Source of the DNA: an uncultured Lachnospiraceae bacterium
Lineage (GTDB): Bacteria > Bacillota > Clostridia > Lachnospirales > Lachnospiraceae
Length of the DNA: 64,000 nucleotides
Assembly: GCA_947089905.1 (NCBI GenBank)
Contig: CAMUMG010000003.1
Location: forward strand, 270,442-334,441
Direction of reading: 5' to 3'
Within the stretch, counting starts at the first letter, position 1, and each line of letters begins with the position of its first letter. The notes beneath the pieces are model-generated. The model was not told the DNA's origin and did not search any database. It saw nothing but the letters and a program-made list of their open reading frames with translations. A program made the position numbers and the translations under genes. Of the stretch, positions 36,990 through 46,162 are shown piece after piece.

Positions 36990-37490
36990 TTATTGAAATA
37001 ATGTCCAAATCCAATAAATAACTCCTAACAACCACGAAGAAAAAATTCCATATAAAATTACAGGTCCAGCAATATTAAATATTTTACATCCAATTCCAAA
37101 GACCTGTCCTTCTTTCTTAAATTCAATGGCAGGTGCTGCAACAGAATTAGCAAAACCAGTAATTGGTACAACACTTCCTGCACCTGCAAATTTTGCTAAT
37201 CTCTGATACCATCCAAAGCCAGTAAAAATAATAGCAAGTAAAATTAGACAAATAGTAGTATAAGAAGCTGCCTGATCCTTTTGCATATCTTGTGATATAA
37301 ACAGATTTGTAAGTGCCTGTCCAAGTACACAGATCAGCCCTCCCACTAACCATGCTCTACACAAATTTTTAAACCAACTGTGTTTTGGTGTCATCTGTCC
37401 AACATATTGATTATATAAAGCCTTTTTCTTCTCTGACTCTGTTTCCTGTGAAACTTGCGCTGCTGTTACCTTTTTTAAATCCTTTTCCAT
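36990..37490 (-). CDS. spoVAC: Stage V sporulation protein AC
   Basis: A 166-residue membrane protein with about four transmembrane segments and PITGFANSVAAPAIEFKKEG, similar to the glycine-rich loop of SpoVAE. In Bacillus it is a mechanosensitive-like channel for dipicolinate. I chose the ATG at 37490, which has AGGAGG at good spacing; the frame continues upstream without a ribosome site and into spoVAB. Confidence 0.92.
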   Translation of the reverse strand: MEKDLKKVTAAQVSQETESEKKKALYNQYVGQMTPKHSWFKNLCRAWLVGGLICVLGQALTNLFISQDMQKDQAASYTTICLILLAIIFTGFGWYQRLAKFAGAGSVVPITGFANSVAAPAIEFKKEGQVFGIGCKIFNIAGPVILYGIFSSWLLGVIYWIWTLFQ

Positions 37491-37503
37491 GAAAATCCTC
37501 CTT

Positions 37504-37923
37504 TCATTTCCAATTAAAATATAACTGCCACAGTGCTCCAAGTCCTTTTCCAATTGCCAAAATAAGAATAATCAGAGAAAGTCCTACTTTTAACTGAATT
37601 CGTTTTGCAAAAATGGGTATCACTTTTAATGCTTCTGCAAGTGCAATTGCCTGACATCCAATGTAAATTCCTGAAAATAGACCAAACAGACATAATAGCC
37701 ATGCACCTACAGAAATTTTCCATTCAAATATTGTCATTATATTTCCCAATGTACCCCCGAGAACTACCATATCTTCATATAGCATGACGTGTTTTACTGT
37801 TTTTGTTCGTGCTGCCATTCGGGTTACTACTCCAATTAATGTAATAAAAGCAAAGACTCCTGCTGCTACCATACTTCCCGCCATTAGACCAATAAAACCC
37901 AGTAAAATCTTTTGCGCTATCAT
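37504..37923 (-). CDS. spoVAB: Stage V sporulation protein AB
   Basis: A 139-residue, largely hydrophobic protein with about four membrane segments (GLMAGSMVAAGVFAF at the start). Its place between spoVAA and spoVAC and its length match SpoVAB. The AAGGAAA box before the ATG is moderate. Confidence 0.85.
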   Translation of the reverse strand: MIAQKILLGFIGLMAGSMVAAGVFAFITLIGVVTRMAARTKTVKHVMLYEDMVVLGGTLGNIMTIFEWKISVGAWLLCLFGLFSGIYIGCQAIALAEALKVIPIFAKRIQLKVGLSLIILILAIGKGLGALWQLYFNWK

Positions 37924-37949
37924 GTATCATTTCCTTCCTTTTATCACTC

Positions 37950-38579
37950 TCAATTTACATCGATTGTCTTTTTCTCTCTGGAAGCATTTTTAATAATTGC
38001 AGTATTTTCATCCTCTTCATAAAGTCTAAGCTGCACTTGTAATGGCGTTGGATCAGAATTCATTTTAATCTTAGAAAAATGATTAAAAAATACAATAATT
38101 CCAATAGGAATTCCAATTGAATAAGAGATTTCTAAAATACTTCCTCCTGTTGCTGGATTTCCCATAACTAATTCATAGAAAAGATCAAACACTTTTGTTG
38201 TACTGACATCTTCATTAAAAGTCATAATAGTAAATGCCCCTCCAAAAAAGACTGCTAAACATACAAAGATAGTCTTAATCCATTCTAAAACCATATTCTT
38301 TTTACTTGGAGGAATATATTCCACAATTATATCAGTTTCTCCAAGATTCGTTACTGTCAAATTTGGATGCTGTTTTTGTAACAACTCAATAATCTTTAAA
38401 ATTGAAAATATATATTTTTTTTTCTTTTCTTCTGTTACTACCATAAGAACTTCGTTTGATAATTCCTTTACTAACTTTTTATCTGAACCATAAATTGTTA
38501 CAACATCTTCTAAGAAAACTTTTTTATTTGTTACAACGCTACATTGTTCTGCTTTAATATAAACTGTCTGTTGTGTCAT
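37950..38579 (-). CDS. spoVAA: Stage V sporulation protein AA
   Basis: A 209-residue protein. The first about 110 residues are a soluble domain starting QTVYIKAEQCSVV, followed by two transmembrane segments near 118-140 and 158-175, as in SpoVAA of other spore formers. It is the first canonical gene of the operon and follows the small membrane gene by 22 bases. Confidence 0.85.
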   Translation of the reverse strand: MTQQTVYIKAEQCSVVTNKKVFLEDVVTIYGSDKKLVKELSNEVLMVVTEEKKKKYIFSILKIIELLQKQHPNLTVTNLGETDIIVEYIPPSKKNMVLEWIKTIFVCLAVFFGGAFTIMTFNEDVSTTKVFDLFYELVMGNPATGGSILEISYSIGIPIGIIVFFNHFSKIKMNSDPTPLQVQLRLYEEDENTAIIKNASREKKTIDVN

Positions 38580-38601
38580 TGCAGCCCCCTATTTCTAAAA
38601 G

Positions 38602-38742
38602 TTAAATTCGAGCTCCTGCATTTACCAATGTTCCTTCCATTACCTGTTTCGTTTCCTGATTATAAAAGCAGCATAAACCAATTACAAGAACAACTGCTGC
38701 CAAAATTGCCACCACAAAAATAACATTTTTTTGTTTTATCAT
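38602..38742 (-). CDS. 46-residue membrane protein at the head of the spoVA operon
   Basis: A short gene with GGAAGG seven bases before its ATG. After MIKQKN it has a single hydrophobic segment (about 7-26, ending GLCCFYNQ) and a short polar tail ending VNAGARI. It lies between a forespore-type promoter and spoVAA, so it should be made in the forespore. I do not recognise a family; it could be a small accessory of the SpoVA channel or a structural spore peptide. Confidence 0.65.
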   Translation of the reverse strand: MIKQKNVIFVVAILAAVVLVIGLCCFYNQETKQVMEGTLVNAGARI

Positions 38743-38774
38743 ACTAGAACCTTCCTTTCTATCTGGTTTATTCC

Positions 38775-38803
38775 TAGTATGTTTCCTTTTGGCTTGACTA
38801 TTC
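38775..38803 (-). promoter_or_regulatory. Sigma-G (forespore) promoter of the spoVA operon
   Basis: On the minus strand GAATA (-35) and CATACTA (-10) are separated by 17 bases. The -10 matches the sigma-G form CATnnTA and the -35 fits GHATR. In Bacillus the spoVA operon is sigma-G dependent, which supports the call. Confidence 0.75.
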
Positions 38804-38820
38804 TTCCAATTTATACATCA

Positions 38821-38862
38821 ATGAAATAATTTGAATGAAATAATTTGAATGAAATAATTTTA
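38821..38862. repeat. Three-unit 14-base tandem repeat
   Basis: The unit ATGAAATAATTTGA occurs three times head to tail, the third with one changed base. It lies between the spoVA promoter and the 92-residue gene. It may be a slippage repeat without function. Confidence 0.85.
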
Positions 38863-38892
38863 AGAAAAAAAGAAATATAGAAATGAGATTTT

Positions 38893-39171
38893 TTATTTTA
38901 CAATTTCTAAAGCTTTAAAGACAGCCCAAATATAAGGTGCACCAAAACAGTTAAGTGCCTTTGGACCTGTAATTTTATGTTCTGTATCTTCTTTTATTTT
39001 TTTATAAGCTCTTTCAAACGTAGCTTTTGTAATCGATTTTTTTTTACGCTCTGTAAAAAATTCTCCCCCTTTTATTTGATAAACAAAAGGAAGCTGTTTT
39101 GCTGTATAAAACGTTTCTCCTTGATGTTTTGTTATTATCTGCCACAAATTTTCTTCTGTAATATATTCCAT
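38893..39171 (-). CDS. Small protein of unknown function
   Basis: A 92-residue basic protein starting MEYITEENLWQIITKHQGE, with AGGAG before the ATG. The pattern (helix, strand KGGEFF, helix ITKATFERAYKKI, then GPKALNCFGAPYIWAVF) suggests a winged-helix-like fold. I do not recognise a family. It stands alone between the spoVA promoter and a hairpin repeat. Confidence 0.6.
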   Translation of the reverse strand: MEYITEENLWQIITKHQGETFYTAKQLPFVYQIKGGEFFTERKKKSITKATFERAYKKIKEDTEHKITGPKALNCFGAPYIWAVFKALEIVK

Positions 39172-39207
39172 ACTTTTTCTCCTAGTTACTGTTTCATCTT
39201 ATAACAA

Positions 39208-39294
39208 GAAGCTGCCGTATTAAGAATAGAAGATACAAGATATAGTCTTAAATTTCACAATATCTTATATCTGGTTTTCCTAGTTCGACAGCTT
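39208..39294 (-). repeat. Dispersed long-hairpin repeat, copy 2
   Basis: Ends GAAGCTGCCG and CGACAGCTTC pair, as do inner arms AAGATAT and ATATCTT. In minus orientation it begins 19 bases after the CheY-like gene's stop. Sequence matches copy 3 in the outer arms (GCTGCCGTA, TTAGTNCGACAGC). Confidence 0.8.
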
Positions 39295-39312
39295 CAAAAT
39301 TATTCGTTACAA

Positions 39313-39675
39313 TTAATTTTTCAACACACCTTCTAAGGCTAAGGCTAACTGTTCTTTTGTCATTGGTTTTACAACATAATCGGAAGCTCCCGCTTTAATG
39401 GCCTCTAAAATCTTACTCTTTTGTCCTGCAGCAGTAACCATAATCACTTTGGCACTTGGATCAATCGCTATGATCTGCTTTAATGCGTCAATTCCATCTA
39501 GGATAGGCATTGTAATATCCAATGTTACAATATCTGGCTGATAATCTTTAAAACAAACTACCGCTTCTTGTCCATTGGTTGCTTCACCGATTACCTCATG
39601 TCCTAACCCTTGTAACATTTCTCTTAACATCCGCCTAGATGTTCTAGAATCATCCACAATTAATATCTTTGCCAT
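39313..39675 (-). CDS. CheY-like single-domain response regulator
   Basis: A 120-residue receiver domain with the acidic pair DD near 8-9, the phosphorylated Asp in VTLDITMP, the conserved VTAAG and KPMTKE. It has no output domain, so it acts by binding a partner, as CheY does on the flagellar motor. Start at 39675 (MAKILIVDDS) is chosen for its GAAGGG box. The CheX-like gene just upstream probably encodes its phosphatase. Confidence 0.9.
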   Translation of the reverse strand: MAKILIVDDSRTSRRMLREMLQGLGHEVIGEATNGQEAVVCFKDYQPDIVTLDITMPILDGIDALKQIIAIDPSAKVIMVTAAGQKSKILEAIKAGASDYVVKPMTKEQLALALEGVLKN

Positions 39676-39767
39676 AACCCTTCTCATCTCCTTTGTTCAA
39701 TCTTTCGCTGCAAACTCTGCCTATTTTTAATATTACTCTTCTTTGCTTAGACACTGCGGATATCCCC

Positions 39768-40691
39768 CTAACCCTTTAACTCGGTTGGCTCTTCACATTT
39801 TGGATCAATTATATCATATGCGATATCAATCGCAACTACTAGATCGACTTCCTTGTCATCAAAATAGAGGGGTACAACATAAAACTGATTTTTGGAACTT
39901 AAGATTCGGTTTTGATACCAACAAGGAACACATATTTCTAAGTCTATGTTTCTTCCACTCAAGTTAGAAGCAAACATTCCATTAATACAGTTTATAAACT
40001 CACAAACTGCATCAAAAGCATCATCGTTTACTTCTTCAAATTTCTCTCTTGCAAAATTTTCTGCTATAACAAGTAAATTATTGTCTTTACCAGACAATCC
40101 GGCAAATAAATCATGAGCACCTTTTAACTCTTGAACTCCCATACACTCAATTTCATATTCCGTTTGCTTTCTTACCTTTCCGAAATAAAATGGTATATGT
40201 AAAATTCTGCTAATCATACGAAATGTAAGAGTAATATACTCAAAATATAGTACATGCCAATCTGGAATAAAAAGTGGAGCAATTCTATCTACATCGCCAC
40301 TTTTTAATGCCTCCATATCTGTCATAGTAAAACCGTTCTCTTCTTGGTAATTCGCAAGTTCCGCTTCCACCTCCTCAACAGTCATAAATCCTGCTTCAGT
40401 TATACTCTGCACAAAGCAAAGATATGGATTGCCTTGTAGGTTTAATAAATGCTCTACCTGCTTGGCAGTCAGAAATCCCTTATCTACGGCAATATCCCCA
40501 AAGCGCCGATCTAATCTACCTTGAATTTCATTTACCTCTTCTGCTTCTTGTGCTGTCAAAAGTTTTTCTGCTACGGCGATCAGTCCAAGTTTGGCTCTGG
40601 TCTCCTTTTGCCTTTGTATTACCCGGTTTAGTTCTTCTTTTGACAATTTCCCTCTCCCAACCAGGTAATTCCCAAAAAATTGTTCGAACAT
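39768..40691 (-). CDS. CheX-like phosphatase with N-terminal helical domain
   Basis: A 307-residue protein. Residues about 1-110 carry two repeats of an MshEN/GspE-like helical motif (GRGKLSKEELNRVI, DKGFLTAKQVEHLL). Residues about 150-300 resemble CheX, with the active-site pattern E-F-I-N-C-I-N-G, whose Glu and Asn remove phosphate from CheY. It is transcribed just before the CheY gene, consistent with a CheX-CheY pair in motility or another phosphosignal. Confidence 0.75.
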   Translation of the reverse strand: MFEQFFGNYLVGRGKLSKEELNRVIQRQKETRAKLGLIAVAEKLLTAQEAEEVNEIQGRLDRRFGDIAVDKGFLTAKQVEHLLNLQGNPYLCFVQSITEAGFMTVEEVEAELANYQEENGFTMTDMEALKSGDVDRIAPLFIPDWHVLYFEYITLTFRMISRILHIPFYFGKVRKQTEYEIECMGVQELKGAHDLFAGLSGKDNNLLVIAENFAREKFEEVNDDAFDAVCEFINCINGMFASNLSGRNIDLEICVPCWYQNRILSSKNQFYVVPLYFDDKEVDLVVAIDIAYDIIDPKCEEPTELKG

Positions 40692-40983
40692 AATACCTCC
40701 AATCCTTCGCCGCTATCGGCAATTCAAACTCTTTTTTACCCCTTCTTTTTTATTATACAACATTATACACAAAAAAAACAGATATTTTTTCTTTTGTTTT
40801 AGAACAAGCTAATCTTATAGTTTTTATAGCTATTATTTTTCAGACTATTAAATACACCTAAAATACATATATATTTTAACATATGTATTTTAAAATGTAC
40901 AGGATATACTATATTTTTGTCACGATAAACGCATGAATAAAATATCGAAAAATCAACGGATTTTTGAATTGTTTGCTTTCACA
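40692..40983. other. AT-rich gap with hairpin
   Basis: This 292-base gap separates the CheX gene start from the peptide-transporter operon's end. An AAAATACATAT/ATATGTATTTT inverted repeat at 40860-40891 could end the transporter transcript. Two TATAAT boxes near 40752 and 40763 (minus strand) may belong to the CheX promoter, but no clear -35 is seen. Nothing else was recognised. Confidence 0.4.
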
Positions 40984-42549
40984 TTATAACATAGCATTTA
41001 AGAGTTGTTTTGTATACTCATTTTCAGGTTGTCCAAAAAGCACTTCTGTCTTTTTACTTTCCACAATTTTTCCTTCATACATAACACAGATTCTATCACA
41101 AAATCTACGAATCACAGATAAATCATGGGAGATAAACAGATACGTTAGATTAAATTCTTCTCTTAGTTTCGCAAGTAAGCTTAAAATTTGCTCCTGAACT
41201 GTTACATCTAAAGCAGAAACAGGTTCGTCTAAAATAAGAAATTCTGGTTTTGTCATCAATGCCATTGCTATCGCTGTACGCTGTCGCTGTCCACCACTTA
41301 ATGCCTTTGGATACCTTTCATAAAATTCTATAGGAAGTCCTGTTCTTTGAAGCATTTGTTCTGCCTGCTGTCTATTATATTGATTTGAACCTGATTTTTT
41401 TTGTAAACGTAGTGGCTCTTCTAATAACCATCCAATCGATTTTGAAGGATTTAGGCTTCCATAAGGATCTTGAAATACCATTCGTGGCTGTAATTTTTCT
41501 CTGCCATGATAGATAATCTCTCCTGTACAATCTGTAAGTAGTCCCGACAAAGCTTTGGCAAGAGTGGATTTTCCGCTTCCACTCTCTCCTACAATCCCCA
41601 ATGTTTCTCCTTGATATAGTTCAAAGGAAACTCCATTCACTACTTGTTTTTTTGTCTTTTTTGAAAAAAATGTTTTCGTCTGCTTTGGATAAAATACACT
41701 TAAATTTTTTACAGACAGTAAAACAGAATCTTTTTGTTTACTTACCTTATAATCTCTTCCAACAGATGCACTTAATAATTGTTTTGTATATTCCTGTTTT
41801 GGATGGATAAATAATTCTTCTGTCATTCCCTGTTCTACACATTTACCTTGATAGAGAATAAAAGCCCTTTTACATAACTTTTTTATAACACCCAAATCAT
41901 GGGAAATAAATAATACTGCTGTTTTATATTCTCGATTGAGTTTTTGAATTAACTCTAATATTTTTGACTGTAATGTAACATCTAAGGCAGTTGTCGGCTC
42001 ATCTGCAATCAAAAGCTTTGGTCTACAAAGCATGGCTGTGGCTAACATAACCCTCTGCCTCATTCCGCCAGAAAGTTGATGAGGGTACTTGTCATATAAC
42101 GATTCTCCCTGTGTTAATCCTGTTTTTTCAAATAATTCTAACACTTTTTGCTTTCGTTTTATTGGATCACTTTTTGTGTCATGTAATAGTAACATTTCCT
42201 CTGCCTGACTTCCAATGGTAAGAACAGGATTTAAAGAAGTCATTGGCTCTTGAAAGACCATAGCCATCTGTCCTCCACGTAGGTTTTCATATTCCTTTTG
42301 TGAACAACCATTTAGTTCTTTCCCTAAAAATTGAATACTTCCTGATAAAATACGTGCTTTTTTTTCTAAAAGTCCCATAATTGCTAATGCTGTCACACTT
42401 TTTCCAGAACCTGACTCTCCTACCAATCCAAGAATTTCTCCTTCCTTTAATTGAAATGAGATTCGATCGGTTACTTGTAATAATCCTTTTTTTGTTTCAA
42501 ACCCAATCGATAAGTCTTTTATTGTAAGAATTGTCTTATCACTTTCCAT
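40984..42549 (-). CDS. Fused double ATP-binding protein of an oligopeptide ABC importer
   Basis: A 521-residue protein with two complete NBDs in tandem. NBD1 (about 1-265) has GESGSGKS, LSGGMRQR and LLIADEPT; NBD2 (about 275-520) has GESGSGKST, LSGGQRQR and LILDEPVSAL. It unites DppD/OppD and DppF/OppF functions in one chain. It energises the two permeases upstream. The GGGGG ribosome site lies two bases from the permease stop. Confidence 0.92.
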   Translation of the reverse strand: MESDKTILTIKDLSIGFETKKGLLQVTDRISFQLKEGEILGLVGESGSGKSVTALAIMGLLEKKARILSGSIQFLGKELNGCSQKEYENLRGGQMAMVFQEPMTSLNPVLTIGSQAEEMLLLHDTKSDPIKRKQKVLELFEKTGLTQGESLYDKYPHQLSGGMRQRVMLATAMLCRPKLLIADEPTTALDVTLQSKILELIQKLNREYKTAVLFISHDLGVIKKLCKRAFILYQGKCVEQGMTEELFIHPKQEYTKQLLSASVGRDYKVSKQKDSVLLSVKNLSVFYPKQTKTFFSKKTKKQVVNGVSFELYQGETLGIVGESGSGKSTLAKALSGLLTDCTGEIIYHGREKLQPRMVFQDPYGSLNPSKSIGWLLEEPLRLQKKSGSNQYNRQQAEQMLQRTGLPIEFYERYPKALSGGQRQRTAIAMALMTKPEFLILDEPVSALDVTVQEQILSLLAKLREEFNLTYLFISHDLSVIRRFCDRICVMYEGKIVESKKTEVLFGQPENEYTKQLLNAML

Positions 42550-42550
42550 T

Positions 42551-43369
42551 TTAATTGCTCCCCCAAGTTCTGCCTAACAATCCAAATCCAAGTACCATAA
42601 CAATAATTACAATTCCCGGTATAATTGCAAGCCATGGAGCTCCTAGCAAATAACTTTGAGATTCTGAAAGCATCCTTCCAAGACTTGCATCTGGTGGTTG
42701 TACTCCAAGACTTAAATAACTCATTCCTGCCTCTGCTAAAACAGCATTATTAAATCCAATCGCAAAAGCTGGAAGTAATACATTTTTTGTATTGGGAAGA
42801 ATATGCACAAAAATAATCCGAAATATCCCTGCCCCCATTAATTTGGCATTTCTTACATAGTCTAGTTCTCTTTGTACAAGGAATTCACTTCTCATTATTC
42901 TTGCAAAACTTGGTATAAAAATAATACTAAGTGCTAAAATAATATTATATTTTCCCGGTCCTATTACCCCAACAAGAATAAGAGCAAGTAAAATACTAGG
43001 AAATGCTGTAACTCCATCATTGATCCGCATAAGCAGTTCATCGATAAATCCGCCTAAATATCCTGTTACTGCACCTATTATCGTACCAATTCCACCGCCG
43101 ATCAATACAGTTAAAAGACTAATAAAAAATGTTGCTTTTGTCCCCACCATAACCCTACTTAAAATATCCCTTCCCAGATAGTCCGTTCCAAAGGGATGAA
43201 GAAGAGTAGGAGGATGATTTTTAAGAGCTGCATTTATCGCATCAGGATCATAAGGAGTATAAAACAGTCCTACGATCACAAAAACAAGAATCAAACCAGC
43301 CAAAATCATACCTGTCGTTTGTTCAAAACTATATTTGCTTTGCTGTTTTTGTTTTATATCTGCTGTCAT
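42551..43369 (-). CDS. Oligopeptide ABC permease (DppC/OppC type)
   Basis: A 272-residue membrane permease with about six transmembrane segments and the binding-protein-dependent transport loop YVRNAKLMGAGIFRIIFVHILPN. A longer frame begins at a TTG overlapping dppB by four bases, but the ATG at 43369 has GGAGG five bases before it, so I prefer the shorter start. It forms the channel with the DppB-like partner. Confidence 0.85.
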   Translation of the reverse strand: MTADIKQKQQSKYSFEQTTGMILAGLILVFVIVGLFYTPYDPDAINAALKNHPPTLLHPFGTDYLGRDILSRVMVGTKATFFISLLTVLIGGGIGTIIGAVTGYLGGFIDELLMRINDGVTAFPSILLALILVGVIGPGKYNIILALSIIFIPSFARIMRSEFLVQRELDYVRNAKLMGAGIFRIIFVHILPNTKNVLLPAFAIGFNNAVLAEAGMSYLSLGVQPPDASLGRMLSESQSYLLGAPWLAIIPGIVIIVMVLGFGLLGRTWGSN

Positions 43370-43419
43370 TTTCGCCTCCATACTGCGGCTGTTTTTAGAA
43401 ATAGCTAATCTATTTTCTA

Positions 43420-44361
43420 TCAATCTGTAATTTGAATTCTAGGATCTAATTTTTGATATGCTAAGTCTACAAAGAAATTAATTAATATCACAACCACAGC
43501 AATATATAAAACGGCTGCCTCTACTACTGGAAAATCACGATATGAAATTGCTGTAATTAACATTCTTCCTATCCCCGGTAAATTAAACACTTGTTCCACT
43601 ACAATACTTCCGGCTAATACATCTGCTGCTGTCATTGCAAAAAATGTAACAGAGGGAATCAGAGCATTTTTTAATACATGATGAAATAAAATTCTTTTTC
43701 TGGAATTTCCTTTACTTTTTGCAGTTCTTACATAATCTTGCTTCATCTGTGCTAAAACAGAACTCTGCATAAAATTAACTGTCATTGCAATTTTTGGAAG
43801 TGCTACAGCTATGGCGGGAAAGATCATATATCTCAAAAATTTTCCAAACATCTCTGTTCCCGGATAACTTCCGGGAACAAATAGTTTCATCCATATTCCA
43901 AAAATGAGAGAAAATAACATTCCTAAAAAGAATGGTGGAACTGCCATAATAATCTGATTGGAAAATGTAATAATTCGATGTAGTTTCCCATTTTTGCTTT
44001 CTATTCCAACTAGACTAAGTGGCAGAGAAACAAGTAAAATAAGCAACATAGATAGCCCTGCTAACCATATAGTAACAGGAAGTCTTTCTGACATTAACTG
44101 TATTACTGGAACTTTATACTGGATGGAAACTCCAAAATCTCCACAGACTGCTCCTAAAATAAAACGAAAAAATCTATATAGAACCGTTTGATTTAATCCA
44201 AGCTGTTCTCTTAGTGCTTCAATATCCGCCTGTTCTGCATCAATTCCAAGCCTTGTTAAAGCGGCATCTCCCGGAATTATTTCAAATGCCAGAAAAGTAA
44301 GCAGTGCAACGAAAAAAAGCGTAATAATGAGAGTAAAAAACCGCCGAATAAAAAATTTCAT
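43420..44361 (-). CDS. Oligopeptide ABC permease (DppB/OppB type)
   Basis: A 313-residue membrane permease starting MKFFIRRFFTLIITLF, as DppB-type proteins do. It has a conserved FFLGML stretch, DYVRTAKSKGNSRKRILFHH and the VEQVFNLPGIGRML motif near the C-terminus. It follows the binding-protein gene in the same operon. Confidence 0.92.
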   Translation of the reverse strand: MKFFIRRFFTLIITLFFVALLTFLAFEIIPGDAALTRLGIDAEQADIEALREQLGLNQTVLYRFFRFILGAVCGDFGVSIQYKVPVIQLMSERLPVTIWLAGLSMLLILLVSLPLSLVGIESKNGKLHRIITFSNQIIMAVPPFFLGMLFSLIFGIWMKLFVPGSYPGTEMFGKFLRYMIFPAIAVALPKIAMTVNFMQSSVLAQMKQDYVRTAKSKGNSRKRILFHHVLKNALIPSVTFFAMTAADVLAGSIVVEQVFNLPGIGRMLITAISYRDFPVVEAAVLYIAVVVILINFFVDLAYQKLDPRIQITD

Positions 44362-44379
44362 GCCTGCTCCTTTCTTTTA

Positions 44380-45987
44380 TTACTGTGCATTTTTATAATA
44401 TACTGTCGCCATATCCTGAACATATACAGGATAAAAAGTATATCCGGAAAGTTTTTTATTTACTGCCACAAGCAAAGGCGGATCTTGAAGATAAACAGAA
44501 GCTGCATCTTCATTTAAAATGCGTTGTAAGTCTTTATAAAATGTCACTTTTTCTTCATCAGATATCGTGGCAACTGCTTTGGCAAAAACTTCATCAAACT
44601 CTGAATTTTCATAATTTAAAAAATTATTTGATGCTTTAGAACAATAACGCTTTAATACATCGCTTGGTGCAAGATTTGCGTCTAATCCTACGATTGTAGC
44701 CTCATAATTTCTTGCTTTATAAACATCCGACAGCCAACTTGACCATTCGATTAACTGAATTTTTGCTGTAATGCCAACTTGTTTTAATTGTTCTACAATT
44801 ACCTGGGCTGTATCAATATGATACTGATAATTAGAAGGTACTTGAATTGTAAAACTAAATCCATCTGGATATCCTGCCTGTTTTAATAATTCCTTTGCTT
44901 TTTCTATATTATAAGAATATGTCATATCTAGTTGTGTATTATAATATTTACTAAAACTAGAAAACATATTAGTTCGAATTATATTACCTGCACCGCCTCC
45001 GACCATTTCTAAAATCTGCTTGGCATCGATGGCATAAAATAGTGCTTGCCTTACTTGCTTTTGATCGAAAGGTGCCTTTTTATTATTCAAAAATAATCCT
45101 TGCACTAAATTCATTGTTCCTGTTTTTACCTCAAACGTATCTGGAATCTGGTTTGCCTGCTCACTTGTTAAATATGGAAAAATATCAATTCCTCCAGCAG
45201 ATAATTCCAAAAAAGCAGAATCCGTATTTGCGGAAATCTTAAATGTCACTTCATCTAAATAAGGAACTCCTTCTAAATAGTAATCCTTATTTTTTTCTAT
45301 GACAAACTTTTGCAATGGTGTGTAGGAAACAAAGCGAAATGGTCCTGTTCCAATCGGATTTTGTTCCAAATCTTTTATATGTTCTGGAACGATGGCACAG
45401 GTAAAATAGCAGATTAACTCCGTATTTGGTTCGTTTAATGTAATTTGAATCTGATCTTTTTGTCCTTCCCCTTTTAGGGCTTCAACCTCCTTAATACAAG
45501 AAAGTGCTGAAACTGTTATAACCTCCGGATCGGAAGTTTCAAGCAGTCCAGCACAACGTTTGATCGAGTATATTACATCTTCTGCGGTCACAGATGTGCC
45601 ATCATGAAATTTAATATTTTCTCTTAAAGAGAAAGTATATATCGTTCCATCCTCTGACATCGTATAACTTTCTGCGACTGCTGGGACTAAATTTCCATCC
45701 CTGTCAGGCTTTACAAGCCCTTCATAAATGTTGAATAAAACCTCTTCCGTTCCTGCCGCTACTGCTTTGTGTGGGTCAAGACTGTCAAGATCTTGTGTGA
45801 TTCCTACAATTACCGAACCGCCGTAGACTTTCGTTTCAGTCGATGAATCTTCACCGCTGCCTTCTGTCTGCGTCTGAGAGTTAGATTCTTTCTCTTGTGT
45901 TTTGTTGTCTCCTTCTTTCCTGCTGCCACATCCACATAGTACAACGGAAATCACAAGAGCCAACAAAAAAAACTTGCTCTTTTTCAT
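44380..45987 (-). CDS. Peptide/nickel-type substrate-binding lipoprotein
   Basis: A 535-residue solute-binding protein of family 5. The lipobox is VVLCGC (C20), followed by a Ser/Thr/Glu-rich linker. It has the family SLDPHKAVAAGTEEVLFNIYEGLV and ENIKFHDGTSVTAEDV. It captures oligopeptides, or less likely another family-5 ligand. It is the first gene of the operon and has a promoter near 46103-46131. Confidence 0.88.
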   Translation of the reverse strand: MKKSKFFLLALVISVVLCGCGSRKEGDNKTQEKESNSQTQTEGSGEDSSTETKVYGGSVIVGITQDLDSLDPHKAVAAGTEEVLFNIYEGLVKPDRDGNLVPAVAESYTMSEDGTIYTFSLRENIKFHDGTSVTAEDVIYSIKRCAGLLETSDPEVITVSALSCIKEVEALKGEGQKDQIQITLNEPNTELICYFTCAIVPEHIKDLEQNPIGTGPFRFVSYTPLQKFVIEKNKDYYLEGVPYLDEVTFKISANTDSAFLELSAGGIDIFPYLTSEQANQIPDTFEVKTGTMNLVQGLFLNNKKAPFDQKQVRQALFYAIDAKQILEMVGGGAGNIIRTNMFSSFSKYYNTQLDMTYSYNIEKAKELLKQAGYPDGFSFTIQVPSNYQYHIDTAQVIVEQLKQVGITAKIQLIEWSSWLSDVYKARNYEATIVGLDANLAPSDVLKRYCSKASNNFLNYENSEFDEVFAKAVATISDEEKVTFYKDLQRILNEDAASVYLQDPPLLVAVNKKLSGYTFYPVYVQDMATVYYKNAQ

Positions 45988-46102
45988 AGCATCCTCATTT
46001 CTGCGTTAAAACGCCCTTTTTGATTGAACTATTCTCTCATTATTATGTAATTGTATACAGGTTCTCATGCACGTTTTTTGTTTTACAAAACCTGCATTTT
46101 TA

Positions 46103-46131
46103 ATCATACTCTATCATAAATAAAAATGCAA
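46103..46131 (-). promoter_or_regulatory. Promoter of the peptide-transporter operon
   Basis: TTGCAT and TATGAT separated by 17 bases on the minus strand, about 115 bases before the start codon. Confidence 0.5.
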
Positions 46132-46162
46132 GTACTGATTTTAAATTAATACAATTAATGTA

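Noticed and set aside
38821..38862. Tandem repeat considered as iteron-type origin or CRISPR
   Set aside because: Only three 14-base units, without DnaA-like boxes or spacers; best read as a slippage repeat.
42551..43423. TTG start of the DppC-like permease overlapping dppB
   Set aside because: No ribosome site stands before the TTG, while the ATG at 43369 has GGAGG at good spacing.
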